This document shows positions 26,562 to 34,560 of a stretch of 46,517 nt of DNA, in pieces (the stretch's first letter is position 1; every line of letters begins with the position of its first letter). The stretch comes from Levilactobacillus tongjiangensis (GTDB lineage Bacteria; Bacillota; Bacilli; Lactobacillales; Lactobacillaceae). The translations under genes and the position numbers were made by a program. The notes beneath the pieces are model-generated. The model was not told the DNA's origin and made no database searches. It saw only the letters and a list, made by a program, of their open reading frames with translations. The stretch lies in assembly GCF_003946345.1 (NCBI RefSeq), contig NZ_RHNY01000020.1, positions 1 through 46,517 on the forward strand, read 5' to 3'.

Positions 26562-26700
26562 AAATTTGGGCTCAACCGTGGGATTTTCAAGTGATTTTCT
26601 TGAAAATGGCGACCTGAAGACGTGCTTTACGGCTTCAAGCGAGGGGCAAGACCGCCTTTGGGCTTGTCCCGTCCTCCCCAGCATGTTCCGGTCCAAATTT
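26562..26700 (-). repeat. Multi-hairpin intergenic element, copy B
   Basis: An 8-bp outer stem AAATTTGG/CCAAATTT (26562-26569 with 26693-26700) encloses hairpins ATTTTCAAG/CTTGAAAAT (26583-26591 with 26599-26607), TGAAG/CTTCA (26615-26619 with 26633-26637) and GGGGCAAG/CTTGTCCC (26643-26650 with 26663-26670). Read on the minus strand it begins GGACCGGAAC and ends TTGAGCCCA, matching the ends of the plus-strand element at 35469-35602. Confidence 0.6.
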
Positions 26701-26724
26701 CGCGAACGGTAAGGCGGCTTTTTT

Positions 26725-26781
26725 CCCACTATGTTTGACTAAAACTCAACATCCGATTCTCGTTGTGTCAAGCATAGTGGG
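26725..26781. repeat. 15-bp inverted repeat with 27-bp loop
   Basis: CCCACTATGTTTGAC (26725-26739) pairs with GTCAAGCATAGTGGG (26767-26781), only one G-T pair, with a further ACTCAACA/TTGTGT-like inner pairing. It follows a GGCGGCTTTTTT run on the plus strand (26712-26724). It is not followed by a T run and is not a terminator. Confidence 0.6.
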
Positions 26782-26813
26782 TATTTCAGTGTTCTCAACC
26801 TTTAGATTCAACA

Positions 26814-26861
26814 CAAAAAAGATGAAACCAGGCTAACCACGTTAACCAAGCAACATCTTTT
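26814..26861 (-). terminator. Terminator of the usp gene
   Basis: AAAAGATG pairs with CATCTTTT with an inner GGTTAAC/GTTAGCC stem, followed on the minus strand by T6, 28 bases after the gene. Confidence 0.85.
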
Positions 26862-26888
26862 ACAAGTCATTATGACTGTTAAACCTAA

Positions 26889-27395
26889 CTAGGCCGTTGG
26901 CAAATGCTTCAGGTTCGACGCATGATTCTCTAAATCAGTCCGAACAATCAGCACGTCACAAACAGCGTTCGCGACCACGTAACTCGCCGTGGATCCCATC
27001 AACATGCGCTCCACAACGTTGACCCCGGTGGCTCCAATCATAATCAGGTCCGCGTGATAGTCCTTAGGCAATGTCCGCGCCAAGTCGACCTTCGCGTGAC
27101 CGTAGTACACGGAAGTAACCACCTGCTTGACACCCGCCTTTTGGGCCCGTTGCCGGTACTCGTCGACTGTTTTTTCTTGAATCTGCCGTTCTTCATCCAT
27201 TACCTGTTGGTCGACGTAGCCAAAGCCGACCCGGGTGTTGTTCCCCAGGCCCACGTAGTCGCCGCCGCTCATAATGGTGATAATGATCAGTTCAGCCTCA
27301 TTTCTGACTGCCACCGCAATGGCCTTGTCCAATGCCCGTCGTGCCTGCTTAGAACCATCCACACCAACGAGAATGTGTTGATATCTTTCCGTCAT
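26889..27395 (-). CDS. Universal stress protein (UspA family)
   Basis: 168 residues, Usp fold. ILVGVDGSKQARRALDKAIAVA at the start and the ATP-binding GATGVNVVERMLMGSTASYVV (family G-x2-G-x9-G-S/T) near the C-terminus suggest an ATP-binding type. Physiological role undefined. Start ATG 27395 has AAAGGAG 8 bases upstream. It follows pepV with a 33-bp gap and no terminator between, so the two are probably co-transcribed. Confidence 0.92.
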   Translation of the reverse strand: MTERYQHILVGVDGSKQARRALDKAIAVAVRNEAELIIITIMSGGDYVGLGNNTRVGFGYVDQQVMDEERQIQEKTVDEYRQRAQKAGVKQVVTSVYYGHAKVDLARTLPKDYHADLIMIGATGVNVVERMLMGSTASYVVANAVCDVLIVRTDLENHASNLKHLPTA

Positions 27396-27428
27396 CCCTA
27401 CCACTCCTTTGACCAATTTTTAGGTAAA

Positions 27429-28829
27429 CTACTTGGTCAATTCGTAGATGGCTTGACCATAAATGGCCATCGCCTTCAACAAATCAGCTTCTGGTTGGAA
27501 TTCATCAGCTTGATGCATCGTGTCCTGAGTTCCAGGGAACAATGCACCGAAGGCCACGCCCCGTTTCATCAACCGACCATACGTCCCGCCACCCACGACT
27601 TCTGGTTGGGCGGTCAAGTCACCAGTCTGTTGCCGGTAAACGTCCATCAAGGTTGCCACGATTGGGTCTGCTGGATCAACGTAGTGTGGCACCATTTCTC
27701 GACCCTGCTTTAGCGTCACGGCCATTTCAGCCTCAGCTTTCTCCAAACCAGCCTTGATATCAGCAGCACCAGTCCCAGTTGGGTACCGGAAATTAGTGTT
27801 GATCAGGCCACCTTCATCAGCCTTAAAGGTCATCACGCCGACGTTCATGGTGAGGTCGCCCATCACCTCGTCCGTGTAGGCAATCCCCAACTTGGTTGCG
27901 CGAGAATCATCATGGAGACTATTTGCCAACAGACCGAGGAAATCAGCAGCATCCCCACCAAAATCGTATTGGTTCAGGAACGTTGCTAAGAAAGTCCCGG
28001 CATTGATGCCATTCTTAGGTTCCATGCCGTGTGCTGCTTTACCGATCACCTGTAAGTGAACACCATCGGCTACCTGTTCAGCTTCACCGGTGACGGGAAC
28101 TTTTGTCAGGAAGGTCGTAAAATCAGCGATAAGCTGTTCCGGTTTGCTGCCCACAACCGTGGCCTCAGCATCTCGCGGAACCATGTTTTCCCGTAAGCCG
28201 GCCTCAAAGTCGCGTAAGCTTACGGTACCACCGTTACTACCGCTAAAGTGGGAAGTGAAGGTGACATTACCCTTTTCACCATTGATCAGTGGAAATTCGG
28301 CGTCAGGTGAGAAGCCCAACGTTGGTGCGGGTTCCAGGTCAAGGTAGTGGTTCATCCCCGTCCAGTCGCTCTCCTCGTCGGTACCAATGATGAACCGAAT
28401 CTTGATTTTAGGGATAATTCCCTCGTCCTTCAACATCTTCAAACCGTAGTAGGCTGCTAGAGCTGGCCCCTTGTCGTCGGACGTACCACGACCGTACAGC
28501 TTGCCATCCTTCTTAGTCAACGTAAAGGGATCCGTGTGCCACCCCTTACCACCAGGCATCGTGTCGGCGTGGCCCAGGATGGCGAGCGTGTCATCGCCCT
28601 CACCATATTCCACGTAACCCACTAAATTATCTAAATTTGTCGTCTTAAAACCGTCACGCTTGGCCAAGTCTAAAAATGCGAGCAAGGCCTTGGCGGGACC
28701 AGGACCCAATGGATAATCATCGGTGGCCTTGGAATCATCTCGTGAACTATCGATGCCGACCAACGTGGTTAGGTCTGCAACGTAGTCCTGGTGATACTTT
28801 TCTGCTAGCTTTTGCCAATCAATTGCCAT
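27429..28829 (-). CDS. pepV: Dipeptidase PepV (M20 family)
   Basis: 466 residues, the usual PepV length. Cytosolic zinc dipeptidase used by lactobacilli in peptide utilisation. Metal ligands and catalytic residues are visible: LGHADTMPGG (His and Asp), GRGTSDDKGP (bridging Asp), GTDEESDW (Glu pair) and the C-terminal MHQADEF (His). The lid domain contains the PepV insertion. ATG has GGAGG 7 bases upstream. Divergently transcribed from nnrD. Confidence 0.96.
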   Translation of the reverse strand: MAIDWQKLAEKYHQDYVADLTTLVGIDSSRDDSKATDDYPLGPGPAKALLAFLDLAKRDGFKTTNLDNLVGYVEYGEGDDTLAILGHADTMPGGKGWHTDPFTLTKKDGKLYGRGTSDDKGPALAAYYGLKMLKDEGIIPKIKIRFIIGTDEESDWTGMNHYLDLEPAPTLGFSPDAEFPLINGEKGNVTFTSHFSGSNGGTVSLRDFEAGLRENMVPRDAEATVVGSKPEQLIADFTTFLTKVPVTGEAEQVADGVHLQVIGKAAHGMEPKNGINAGTFLATFLNQYDFGGDAADFLGLLANSLHDDSRATKLGIAYTDEVMGDLTMNVGVMTFKADEGGLINTNFRYPTGTGAADIKAGLEKAEAEMAVTLKQGREMVPHYVDPADPIVATLMDVYRQQTGDLTAQPEVVGGGTYGRLMKRGVAFGALFPGTQDTMHQADEFQPEADLLKAMAIYGQAIYELTK

Positions 28830-28882
28830 GATTGGACCTCCTTCATTTTATTCGGACCAAACGTCCAGGTTAACTGTCTCCA

Positions 28883-28910
28883 ATTTTAGCATACCCCCCG
28901 CCAAATGTAA
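28883..28910 (-). promoter_or_regulatory. pepV promoter
   Basis: TTACAT (28905-28910), 16-base spacer, TGC-extended TAAAAT (28883-28888) on the minus strand. Confidence 0.65.
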
Positions 28911-28933
28911 GCCGATTTCACGGCGGAACATGC

Positions 28934-28939
28934 TATACT
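28934..28939 (+). promoter_or_regulatory. nnrD extended -10 promoter
   Basis: TGC-TATACT on the plus strand, 31 bases before the nnrD ATG, back to back with the pepV promoter. Confidence 0.6.
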
Positions 28940-28969
28940 GGAAAAGATACATAAGAGGAGGCTAATCGC

Positions 28970-29803
28970 ATGCAAGAAGCACAACCTTTAACTGAAAATA
29001 TTCTGGCGGCAACAATCCAACAACGCGCCGCCGATAGCTACAAGGGAACCTACGGCCGGGTGACCTTGATTGGTGGTAACCGCAATTTTGGAGGCGCTAT
29101 CATCATGGCCAGTGAAGCCGCCGTTTATTCCGGTGCTGGCCTGGTAACGACCATCACCGACGCCAGCAACCAAGACGCTCTTCACGCTCGGTTGCCGGAA
29201 GCCATGTTCGCCGACATTACCGACTTCGACCAATCCCGTGAACTCATCAAGGGATCTGACGTCGTGGTCGTAGGCCCCGGTCTCGGAACCGATGATGAAG
29301 CCGCAGCCGTTTTGGCAGACGTCTTCAACGTGATTCAATCCGACCAAATTTTGGTCATTGACGGTTCTGCAATCACCCTAGTTGCCGAACGCCACCTACC
29401 TTTGCCAGAGACGCACCTCATCATGACACCGCACCAAATGGAGTGGCAACGATTGAGTGGTATTGCCATCGACAAACAAACGGTGGATTGGAACCTAGCA
29501 ATCATCGACCAGCTGGACGCGACCATCGTCCTGAAATCTCACCGCACCCAAGTCTACACGGATAACGGTGTCTACGAGAATACCATTGGTACTCCCGCTC
29601 AGGCAACCGGTGGCATGGGCGATACATTAGCCGGCATGGTCGGTGGTTTCACCGCTCAGTTTAAGGATACGGACCAAGCGGTCTTAGCCGCGGTCTACAG
29701 CCACAGTGCCATCGCTGAGAAACTGGCGAAGACGCAGTACGTAGTCTTACCACATCAAATCGTGGCGCAATTACCGCAATTTATGAAAGCCCACGAAGGT
29801 TAA
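28970..29803 (+). CDS. nnrD: ADP-dependent (S)-NAD(P)H-hydrate dehydratase
   Basis: 277 residues, ribokinase-like YjeF C-terminal domain. It restores NAD(P)H from its hydrated, damaged form. YGRVTLIGGNRNFGGAI (about 26-42), VVGPGLGTDD, TPHQMEW and the catalytic ATGGMGDTLAGMVGG (about 210-224) are typical. No epimerase (NnrE) domain is fused, so that partner must be elsewhere. ATG has GAGG about 8 bases upstream. Confidence 0.95.
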   Translation: MQEAQPLTENILAATIQQRAADSYKGTYGRVTLIGGNRNFGGAIIMASEAAVYSGAGLVTTITDASNQDALHARLPEAMFADITDFDQSRELIKGSDVVVVGPGLGTDDEAAAVLADVFNVIQSDQILVIDGSAITLVAERHLPLPETHLIMTPHQMEWQRLSGIAIDKQTVDWNLAIIDQLDATIVLKSHRTQVYTDNGVYENTIGTPAQATGGMGDTLAGMVGGFTAQFKDTDQAVLAAVYSHSAIAEKLAKTQYVVLPHQIVAQLPQFMKAHEG

Positions 29804-29827
29804 TAAACTTATCATTTAAAATATGGT

Positions 29828-29873
29828 ACAAAAAAACTGTGCGGCCCAATTTAGAGCCTACACAGTTTTTTAT
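29828..29873. terminator. Bidirectional terminator between nnrD and the RsuA-like gene
   Basis: AAAAAACTGTG pairs with CACAGTTTTTT around a GC-containing inner region; T runs on both strands serve the convergent genes. Confidence 0.9.
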
Positions 29874-29885
29874 TAACGATTAAAT

Positions 29886-30566
29886 TTACTTTGTAGGAAT
29901 GCCTTCGCCCAACAAACTGTCAATTTCACTGGCAGTCAGTCCGCGATAGGTTCCAATCGCTAAGTCAACAGGGCAGCTTAGTGGCCCCAGCGCCGTCCGT
30001 TCAACCGGACCAGTCACACCAGTTAGTTGGCTCAGAGTCGCTACCGCTGCGGCTACGTCAGCCGTTTGCAGACTGATAGTCATGGTCTGACTAATCTGAT
30101 CAACTTGGGTCGTTAAATTTTGAAAAGCCGGATTAGTGGCTATTTCAGGAACGGTGACCCCGGTCAACTGTACCCGACAGGTACTGAGCCAGTTCTGGGC
30201 ATCCACGTCCATCAAGAATTGCGTATCATCACTGGCAATGACGGCACCCACGGCTTCCCGAGGCAAATCAGTCAGCGCTTGTAACTGCCACTGTTGATCG
30301 AAGCCATTTAACAGGCTTCCCAAGCTCCGCGGCGCCGTAGGGTCCAGACTCAGCTGAAACCCCATGGGCTTATTAAAGACGTAGTATTGTGGCTGACGAC
30401 CAGCAACAGCCAACTTGTCAACGCGAACGTCATCCTGGCTCGTCACTAGTTTACGAGGAGAATCAACCACGACGTCATTGACCGTAACTCGACCCTGTCG
30501 TAGCAGTCGAAAAATTTGTCCGGGTGTCCCCTGACGGTGTTCCGTTAAGTAACGTTCAATGTTCAT
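29886..30566 (-). CDS. RsuA-like pseudouridine synthase, probably inactive
   Basis: 226 residues. S4 RNA-binding domain (1-~45: IERYLTEHRQGTPGQIFRLLRQGRVTVNDVVV) and an RsuA/RluF-like core beginning YYVFNKPMGF. The catalytic GRLDxxTxGL loop reads ALTDLPREAVG (97-107): an aspartate (D100) aligns, but Gly, Arg and Thr are missing. The late EGxxHQVxRMF motif is replaced by TADVAAAVATL (168-178). The C-terminal block ALGPLSCPVDLAIGTYRGLT remains. It may bind RNA without modifying it. ATG 30566 has GGAGG 6 bases upstream; the gene overlaps no neighbour and follows the flippase gene. Confidence 0.8.
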   Translation of the reverse strand: MNIERYLTEHRQGTPGQIFRLLRQGRVTVNDVVVDSPRKLVTSQDDVRVDKLAVAGRQPQYYVFNKPMGFQLSLDPTAPRSLGSLLNGFDQQWQLQALTDLPREAVGAVIASDDTQFLMDVDAQNWLSTCRVQLTGVTVPEIATNPAFQNLTTQVDQISQTMTISLQTADVAAAVATLSQLTGVTGPVERTALGPLSCPVDLAIGTYRGLTASEIDSLLGEGIPTK

Positions 30567-30576
30567 GTTTGACCTC

Positions 30577-32217
30577 CTAACGAATGTGTAGGCGCCGACG
30601 CAGACCGGCAACGCGTGACCCGAGAATAGCATCGGCCAGTCGTGACTTCAAAACAGAGTAAACGTAGAAGTAGCCCCCGATAACCGCAGCCACTGCCACA
30701 ATCAAGAAGTTGATGACCCGACCCTGACTCCCCAGCAGACCACCCAACAGAGCAACACCGCGGGCTAATGCAAAGGTTCCTAAGGCTGACAGTAGGATAC
30801 CGTTAGTCTTTTTGGCAATGCTTGCGTAGTTAATGCCAAATTGGTTATTCAACCAGTGAACAATCAGGTAACAAGCGACCAGGAATCCACAACCAGTCGC
30901 AATCAGCGGACCAAAGGCACCAAAGAAGTAAACCAGCGGCCACTGGACGATAAATTTCACAATAGTCCCGACTAAGAAGTACCGAACGGCACGTTTGTTC
31001 TGAGAGATTCCCTGCATCAACGCTGCAACGACCGTGTAAAGCCCCAACAAAATCGACAGGTAAGAAGAGAAGGCGAGCAACGACGCGGCCAAAGCCTCAT
31101 GCGTCGTCCCGTAGAATACCAGGTTCAGTGGGCGGGCAATTGCGGCCATCCCCAGCGCACTGGGAATCATGACGAATTCAAACATCATGAAGGCATTCGT
31201 TAATTGTGCCGAAATATCCTTTTTATTGCCCTGCGTATAGCTTTGAGAGAGCAATGGCACCACGGTAACGGCTAGTGCTGACGATAAGGAAATCGTAATC
31301 ATAATTAATTTATTGGCGTTCACCCCGAACAGCGCGAATAAGTCGTTCAGGTGAGCGGCCGTATAGGTACCAGCCAGATGCATAATGGGTGCAAAGGTGT
31401 ATTGGTCAATCAGTTGAAAAATCGTGATCCCCGCACCTAAGACAATGAATGGAACGGCTTGTGCGATGATTTCTTGATACAATTGCTTGGCCGGCACCAC
31501 CATTTCATTGTTACTGTTAGCTACCAGCGAACGGAACTCATGCCGCCGCCGCCAATAGTAGACACCGAGAATCGACAGACCCCCGAAGGCCCCGACTGCG
31601 GCCGCAAAGGTTGACTGTGAAACCGCGGTGATCCAGTTGCCCTTCAGGACCCGCATAATGATAAAAGCGGCACCCAACATATAGATGACCCGAACCAATT
31701 GCTCCACAAACTGGGAGATGGCGGACGGTGCCATTTGCTGGAAACCCTGGAAGTAGCCCCGCGTCAGACTCATGGTTGGAATAATCAGAATTGCCCACGC
31801 CAACGAGTGCAGGACGGGAACCAGGTTTTGGTCGCCCCCCGTAAAGAGCGGCGCCCCAAAGTACATCAATGAGGCAATCACGACCCCGGTTAAAATAGCT
31901 ATTTCTAGTCCTCGTTTATAGAGGCGGACACTGATACCATACTCATTTAATGCGTTATAGTGAGCCACCTGCTTGGCAATTGCGGAAGGCACCCCGGCGA
32001 TCGCCGCAATCAGGAAGAAACTATAGATGTTGTACCCTTTTCCGTATAACGCGTTTCCTTGCAAATAAAAGGCTCCAAACCAAATATTCCAAGGGATAAT
32101 GTAAACCGCTCCGAGAATCCGCGAGAGAATACTTCCCGCCGTCATCCACGCTGACCCCGCAACCATCTGGTCCTGCGTGCTGGCTTGGTTTCCAGAATTT
32201 TCTGAACTTGCCGCCAT
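30577..32217 (-). CDS. ytgP: Lipid II flippase-type polysaccharide exporter (YtgP/MurJ-like)
   Basis: 546 residues, about 14 hydrophobic segments, MVF/MATE superfamily (Polysacc_synt). The N-terminal QDQMVAGSAWMTAGSILSRILGAVYIIPW is typical of YtgP (Amj-independent MurJ of Bacillus), which flips lipid II. Start ATG 32217 (AGGG 6 bases upstream) is preferred to a TTG six codons earlier. A TGG-TATAAT promoter is at 32291-32296. The RsuA-like gene follows 10 bases after its stop, so the pair is likely an operon. Confidence 0.88.
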   Translation of the reverse strand: MAASSENSGNQASTQDQMVAGSAWMTAGSILSRILGAVYIIPWNIWFGAFYLQGNALYGKGYNIYSFFLIAAIAGVPSAIAKQVAHYNALNEYGISVRLYKRGLEIAILTGVVIASLMYFGAPLFTGGDQNLVPVLHSLAWAILIIPTMSLTRGYFQGFQQMAPSAISQFVEQLVRVIYMLGAAFIIMRVLKGNWITAVSQSTFAAAVGAFGGLSILGVYYWRRRHEFRSLVANSNNEMVVPAKQLYQEIIAQAVPFIVLGAGITIFQLIDQYTFAPIMHLAGTYTAAHLNDLFALFGVNANKLIMITISLSSALAVTVVPLLSQSYTQGNKKDISAQLTNAFMMFEFVMIPSALGMAAIARPLNLVFYGTTHEALAASLLAFSSYLSILLGLYTVVAALMQGISQNKRAVRYFLVGTIVKFIVQWPLVYFFGAFGPLIATGCGFLVACYLIVHWLNNQFGINYASIAKKTNGILLSALGTFALARGVALLGGLLGSQGRVINFLIVAVAAVIGGYFYVYSVLKSRLADAILGSRVAGLRRRLHIR

Positions 32218-32290
32218 TTGACACCCTACTTTCAATTTGTAAAATTCAACGTAATCCGGGCTTGGATAATTCCAAGCTAATCAAACAAAC

Positions 32291-32296
32291 ATTATA
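32291..32296 (-). promoter_or_regulatory. Extended -10 promoter for ytgP
   Basis: TGG-TATAAT on the minus strand, about 75 bases before the start codon. The remaining gap to 32478 contains nothing else I can name. Confidence 0.65.
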
Positions 32297-32478
32297 CCAT
32301 AGCTTTTCCCCCGCAAAAGTCAGAATTCCGTTAAGATTTTGATATCGGTCGCAGGTTCTATCGTGGTAACCGGTGAAATGAGACCCACCGCGTTTAGATG
32401 ATTTTTACCACCAAACCGCTAATTTCGTCAAAATAACGAGACTTTTCAGGCAAATCACCCAAAGCGCCAGCAGAATTC

Positions 32479-32507
32479 TTACCGAACATCCCGAACAGTG
32501 GTATGCT
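32479..32507 (+). promoter_or_regulatory. Promoter of the 106-aa unknown gene
   Basis: TTACCG (32479-32484), 17-base spacer, TATGCT (32502-32507). Confidence 0.6.
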
Positions 32508-32550
32508 GGAAGTAGGCAAAGACACAGTATATTCAAGGAGGAATGCCAAT

Positions 32551-32871
32551 ATGACGCAGGCAACAGCTGGTTCCACCGCAGCACCAAAGATGCAGATGTC
32601 ACCAGAACGGGCAAAACAAGTCGTGAAGATGACCAAGAGCATCCGGGGAAACTTCCCAGAGTTAGAGGCGATTTCTGACGCGCAATTAATTTATTCGACC
32701 TGGCGCAGTTTCAAGCGGATCGACCAAACCAACGATAGTGATTACACCACGATGGCTGACGTCTTCTTCCACGAATTTGACCGACACGTTTTAAACTACC
32801 AATTCTCTAAGACGGGGCAAACGGAAACCATTCGTCATCGGTTCTTCGCCATCTTAACTGAATTGCTCTAA
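32551..32871 (+). CDS. Conserved-looking protein of unknown function (106 aa)
   Basis: I do not recognise a family. 106 residues, soluble, with no signal peptide or membrane segment. The N-terminal 18 residues are Ala/Thr/Met rich; the rest looks helical (SPERAKQVVKMTKSIRGNFPELEAIS ... FHEFDRHVLNYQF). ATG 32551 has AAGGAGG 9 bases upstream, and promoter and terminator bracket the gene, so it is probably a real, single-gene unit between ytgP and a flavoprotein. Confidence 0.75.
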   Translation: MTQATAGSTAAPKMQMSPERAKQVVKMTKSIRGNFPELEAISDAQLIYSTWRSFKRIDQTNDSDYTTMADVFFHEFDRHVLNYQFSKTGQTETIRHRFFAILTELL

Positions 32872-32886
32872 CCTAAATCAACTGGA

Positions 32887-32913
32887 CCCGCAGACTATCT
32901 GCGGGCCTTTTTG
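32887..32913 (+). terminator. Terminator of the 106-aa gene
   Basis: CCCGCAG, 5-base loop, CTGCGGG, then CCTTTTT. Confidence 0.93.
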
Positions 32914-32929
32914 TTTGCCAACCTTCCTT

Positions 32930-32958
32930 TTGTCCAACCAAATTGGATGCGGTATACT
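32930..32958 (+). promoter_or_regulatory. Promoter of the flavodoxin-like gene
   Basis: TTGTCC (32930-32935), 17-base spacer, TATACT (32953-32958), just after the previous terminator. Confidence 0.75.
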
Positions 32959-32994
32959 GAAGAGATAATTAGTTTAGAGAGTGAGGCGATTCAA

Positions 32995-33759
32995 TTGCGT
33001 TATTTAGCGTTACTCGGTAGTCATGAGCGCCACGGCATCACTGCTGGTTACTTGGATGCCGTTACCGCGGCCCTCCCCGATTCAGCCAATGTGGAGACCG
33101 TCTTCCTGCGCGACTACGATATTTATCCCGACACGAAGGAACAAAGTTGTCCCGCGTTAGACGAAATTGAGGCTAAGATGGCGGCCAGTGATTTTTGGAT
33201 TATCTGCGCGCCAACCTATTGGGGTGGCATGTCTGGTGTCATGAAACAATTTTTTGATTGTATGCGGTTCCGGTTGGTCCGCATGAACTCTGTGGCGGAC
33301 ACCCTACCTGGTAAATACAAAGATAAACACTACTTAAGTATGACGAGCTGCTTCATCAGCTCCACTGAAAATCTGGCGACTGGTATTACCGATCAAACCT
33401 TTGTGACCATCGACCGCGTGTTGACCGGTGCTGGTCTGATAAAGGTCGGTGAATTCGTCGGAACCGGTACCTGGGGAACTAAGAAACCACGGCCTGAAAA
33501 GCTTGCTGAATGCACCCGCTGGGGGAAAAAGATTGCCAACCGGCCACGAAAGGATGATAACACTTTGAAACGATATATCTTATTATTCATCATGATTGCC
33601 GTCATGGCTCTCATTACGATGGGCCTCCAGGCTTGGTGGTTTGGCGTCTTTGCCGCCGGAAAATTCTGGCTGACCTACGCCACCTTCGTGGTCATCTTCT
33701 ACGTTTTACTTGCCAGCATTCTGCACTTCTTTACCTTCGTCCGACACCGTCGACGGTAA
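32995..33759 (+). CDS. Flavodoxin-like NAD(P)H-dependent reductase with C-terminal membrane segments
   Basis: 254 residues. Residues 1-~175 form a flavodoxin-like FMN-binding fold: ALLGSHERHG phosphate-binding loop, CAPTYWGGMSGVMKQFFDC (about 79-97) around the flavin. Residues about 190-254 contain two hydrophobic segments (RYILLFIMIAVMALITMGLQ and WLTYATFVVIFYVLLASIL), so the enzyme is tethered to the membrane. TTG start at 32995 with GAGG about 8 bases upstream; the earlier in-frame ATGs precede the promoter. Substrate unknown. Confidence 0.82.
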   Translation: MRYLALLGSHERHGITAGYLDAVTAALPDSANVETVFLRDYDIYPDTKEQSCPALDEIEAKMAASDFWIICAPTYWGGMSGVMKQFFDCMRFRLVRMNSVADTLPGKYKDKHYLSMTSCFISSTENLATGITDQTFVTIDRVLTGAGLIKVGEFVGTGTWGTKKPRPEKLAECTRWGKKIANRPRKDDNTLKRYILLFIMIAVMALITMGLQAWWFGVFAAGKFWLTYATFVVIFYVLLASILHFFTFVRHRRR

Positions 33760-33777
33760 ATTAATTCATTTACATAC

Positions 33778-33810
33778 AAGGGGCCGGGATAAATTCCCAG
33801 CCCCTTTTTT
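33778..33810 (+). terminator. Terminator of the flavodoxin-like gene
   Basis: AAGGGGCCGGGA pairs with TCCCAGCCCCTT, followed by a T run, on the plus strand. Confidence 0.92.
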
Positions 33811-33876
33811 AACGCTAAATTTGTTTTACTGAAACGGATATTCACAGGTAGCCAACCGTCTGCTGGCCCCTCTATC

Positions 33877-34548
33877 TCAACTGACTCCTTTGAGATAAGC
33901 AGCCTCTAAACTCCCGGTCTGAGTCTCCGCCATAAATTCGGCTGGTGTTCCTGCAAACGCAATACACTGACCAGCCAGGACCAACACCTGAGTGTTCCCC
34001 TCTGGTAAAGCCCGCAGCTGATGAGTCGTCATGATAACCGTTCGTCCAGACGAGGCTAGCCGACTGATCTGCGCCATGACCCTTTTAACCGCACGAAGGT
34101 CCAGCCCATTTTCTGGTTCATCAAACAAGTAAAGGTCACGTCGCAACTGGCAAATCCCAGTGAATAAAACTAATCGCCGTTGCCCGCCAGAGAGAGCTTT
34201 AAAGCGAGTATGCGCTATCGCTTGTAAGTCCGCCGGTAGGTCCGCCACTTCGAGGGTTGCCGCAGGGTCATCCAACACCCGCATCATCTGTAAGGCTTCC
34301 AATACAGTGACGTTCCCCGTAAAGGGGGCTCCCTGCATCTCATAACCAATATGGCCCATGGTTGGAAAACCCAGGAGATGTGACCGATCGCCGGCACGCA
34401 CTCCCGCAATTAGGTCCAGCAACGTCGTCTTCCCCACACCGTTAGCACCCAATAAAATATTAACCTTACCCGGCACAAATTCTGCGGTAAGCCGATTAAA
34501 GAGCTGCCGCCCATCTGGTAATACCAGTGAATAATCCTGAATTTGCAT
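33877..34548 (-). CDS. ABC transporter ATP-binding protein
   Basis: 223 residues. Walker A GANGVGKTT (about 33-41), Q-loop MQGAPF, signature LSGGQRR, Walker B LYLFDEP and the switch His in TTHQ are all present. It pairs with the membrane protein encoded 12 bases upstream (34561-35319), forming an ABC-2-type exporter. Substrate cannot be inferred; there are no bacteriocin or immunity genes beside it. No clear terminator follows the stop. Confidence 0.92.
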   Translation of the reverse strand: MQIQDYSLVLPDGRQLFNRLTAEFVPGKVNILLGANGVGKTTLLDLIAGVRAGDRSHLLGFPTMGHIGYEMQGAPFTGNVTVLEALQMMRVLDDPAATLEVADLPADLQAIAHTRFKALSGGQRRLVLFTGICQLRRDLYLFDEPENGLDLRAVKRVMAQISRLASSGRTVIMTTHQLRALPEGNTQVLVLAGQCIAFAGTPAEFMAETQTGSLEAAYLKGVS

Positions 34549-34560
34549 GACACGTCCCCC

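Noticed and set aside
26245-26888. RNase P RNA, tmRNA or 6S RNA in the 640-bp gap
   Set aside because: None of the conserved cores I know for these RNAs could be found; kept instead as unexplained structured elements.
33811-33876. Terminator for the ABC transporter pair
   Set aside because: The nearby hairpin at 33778-33810 has its T run only on the plus strand; no minus-strand terminator is convincing.
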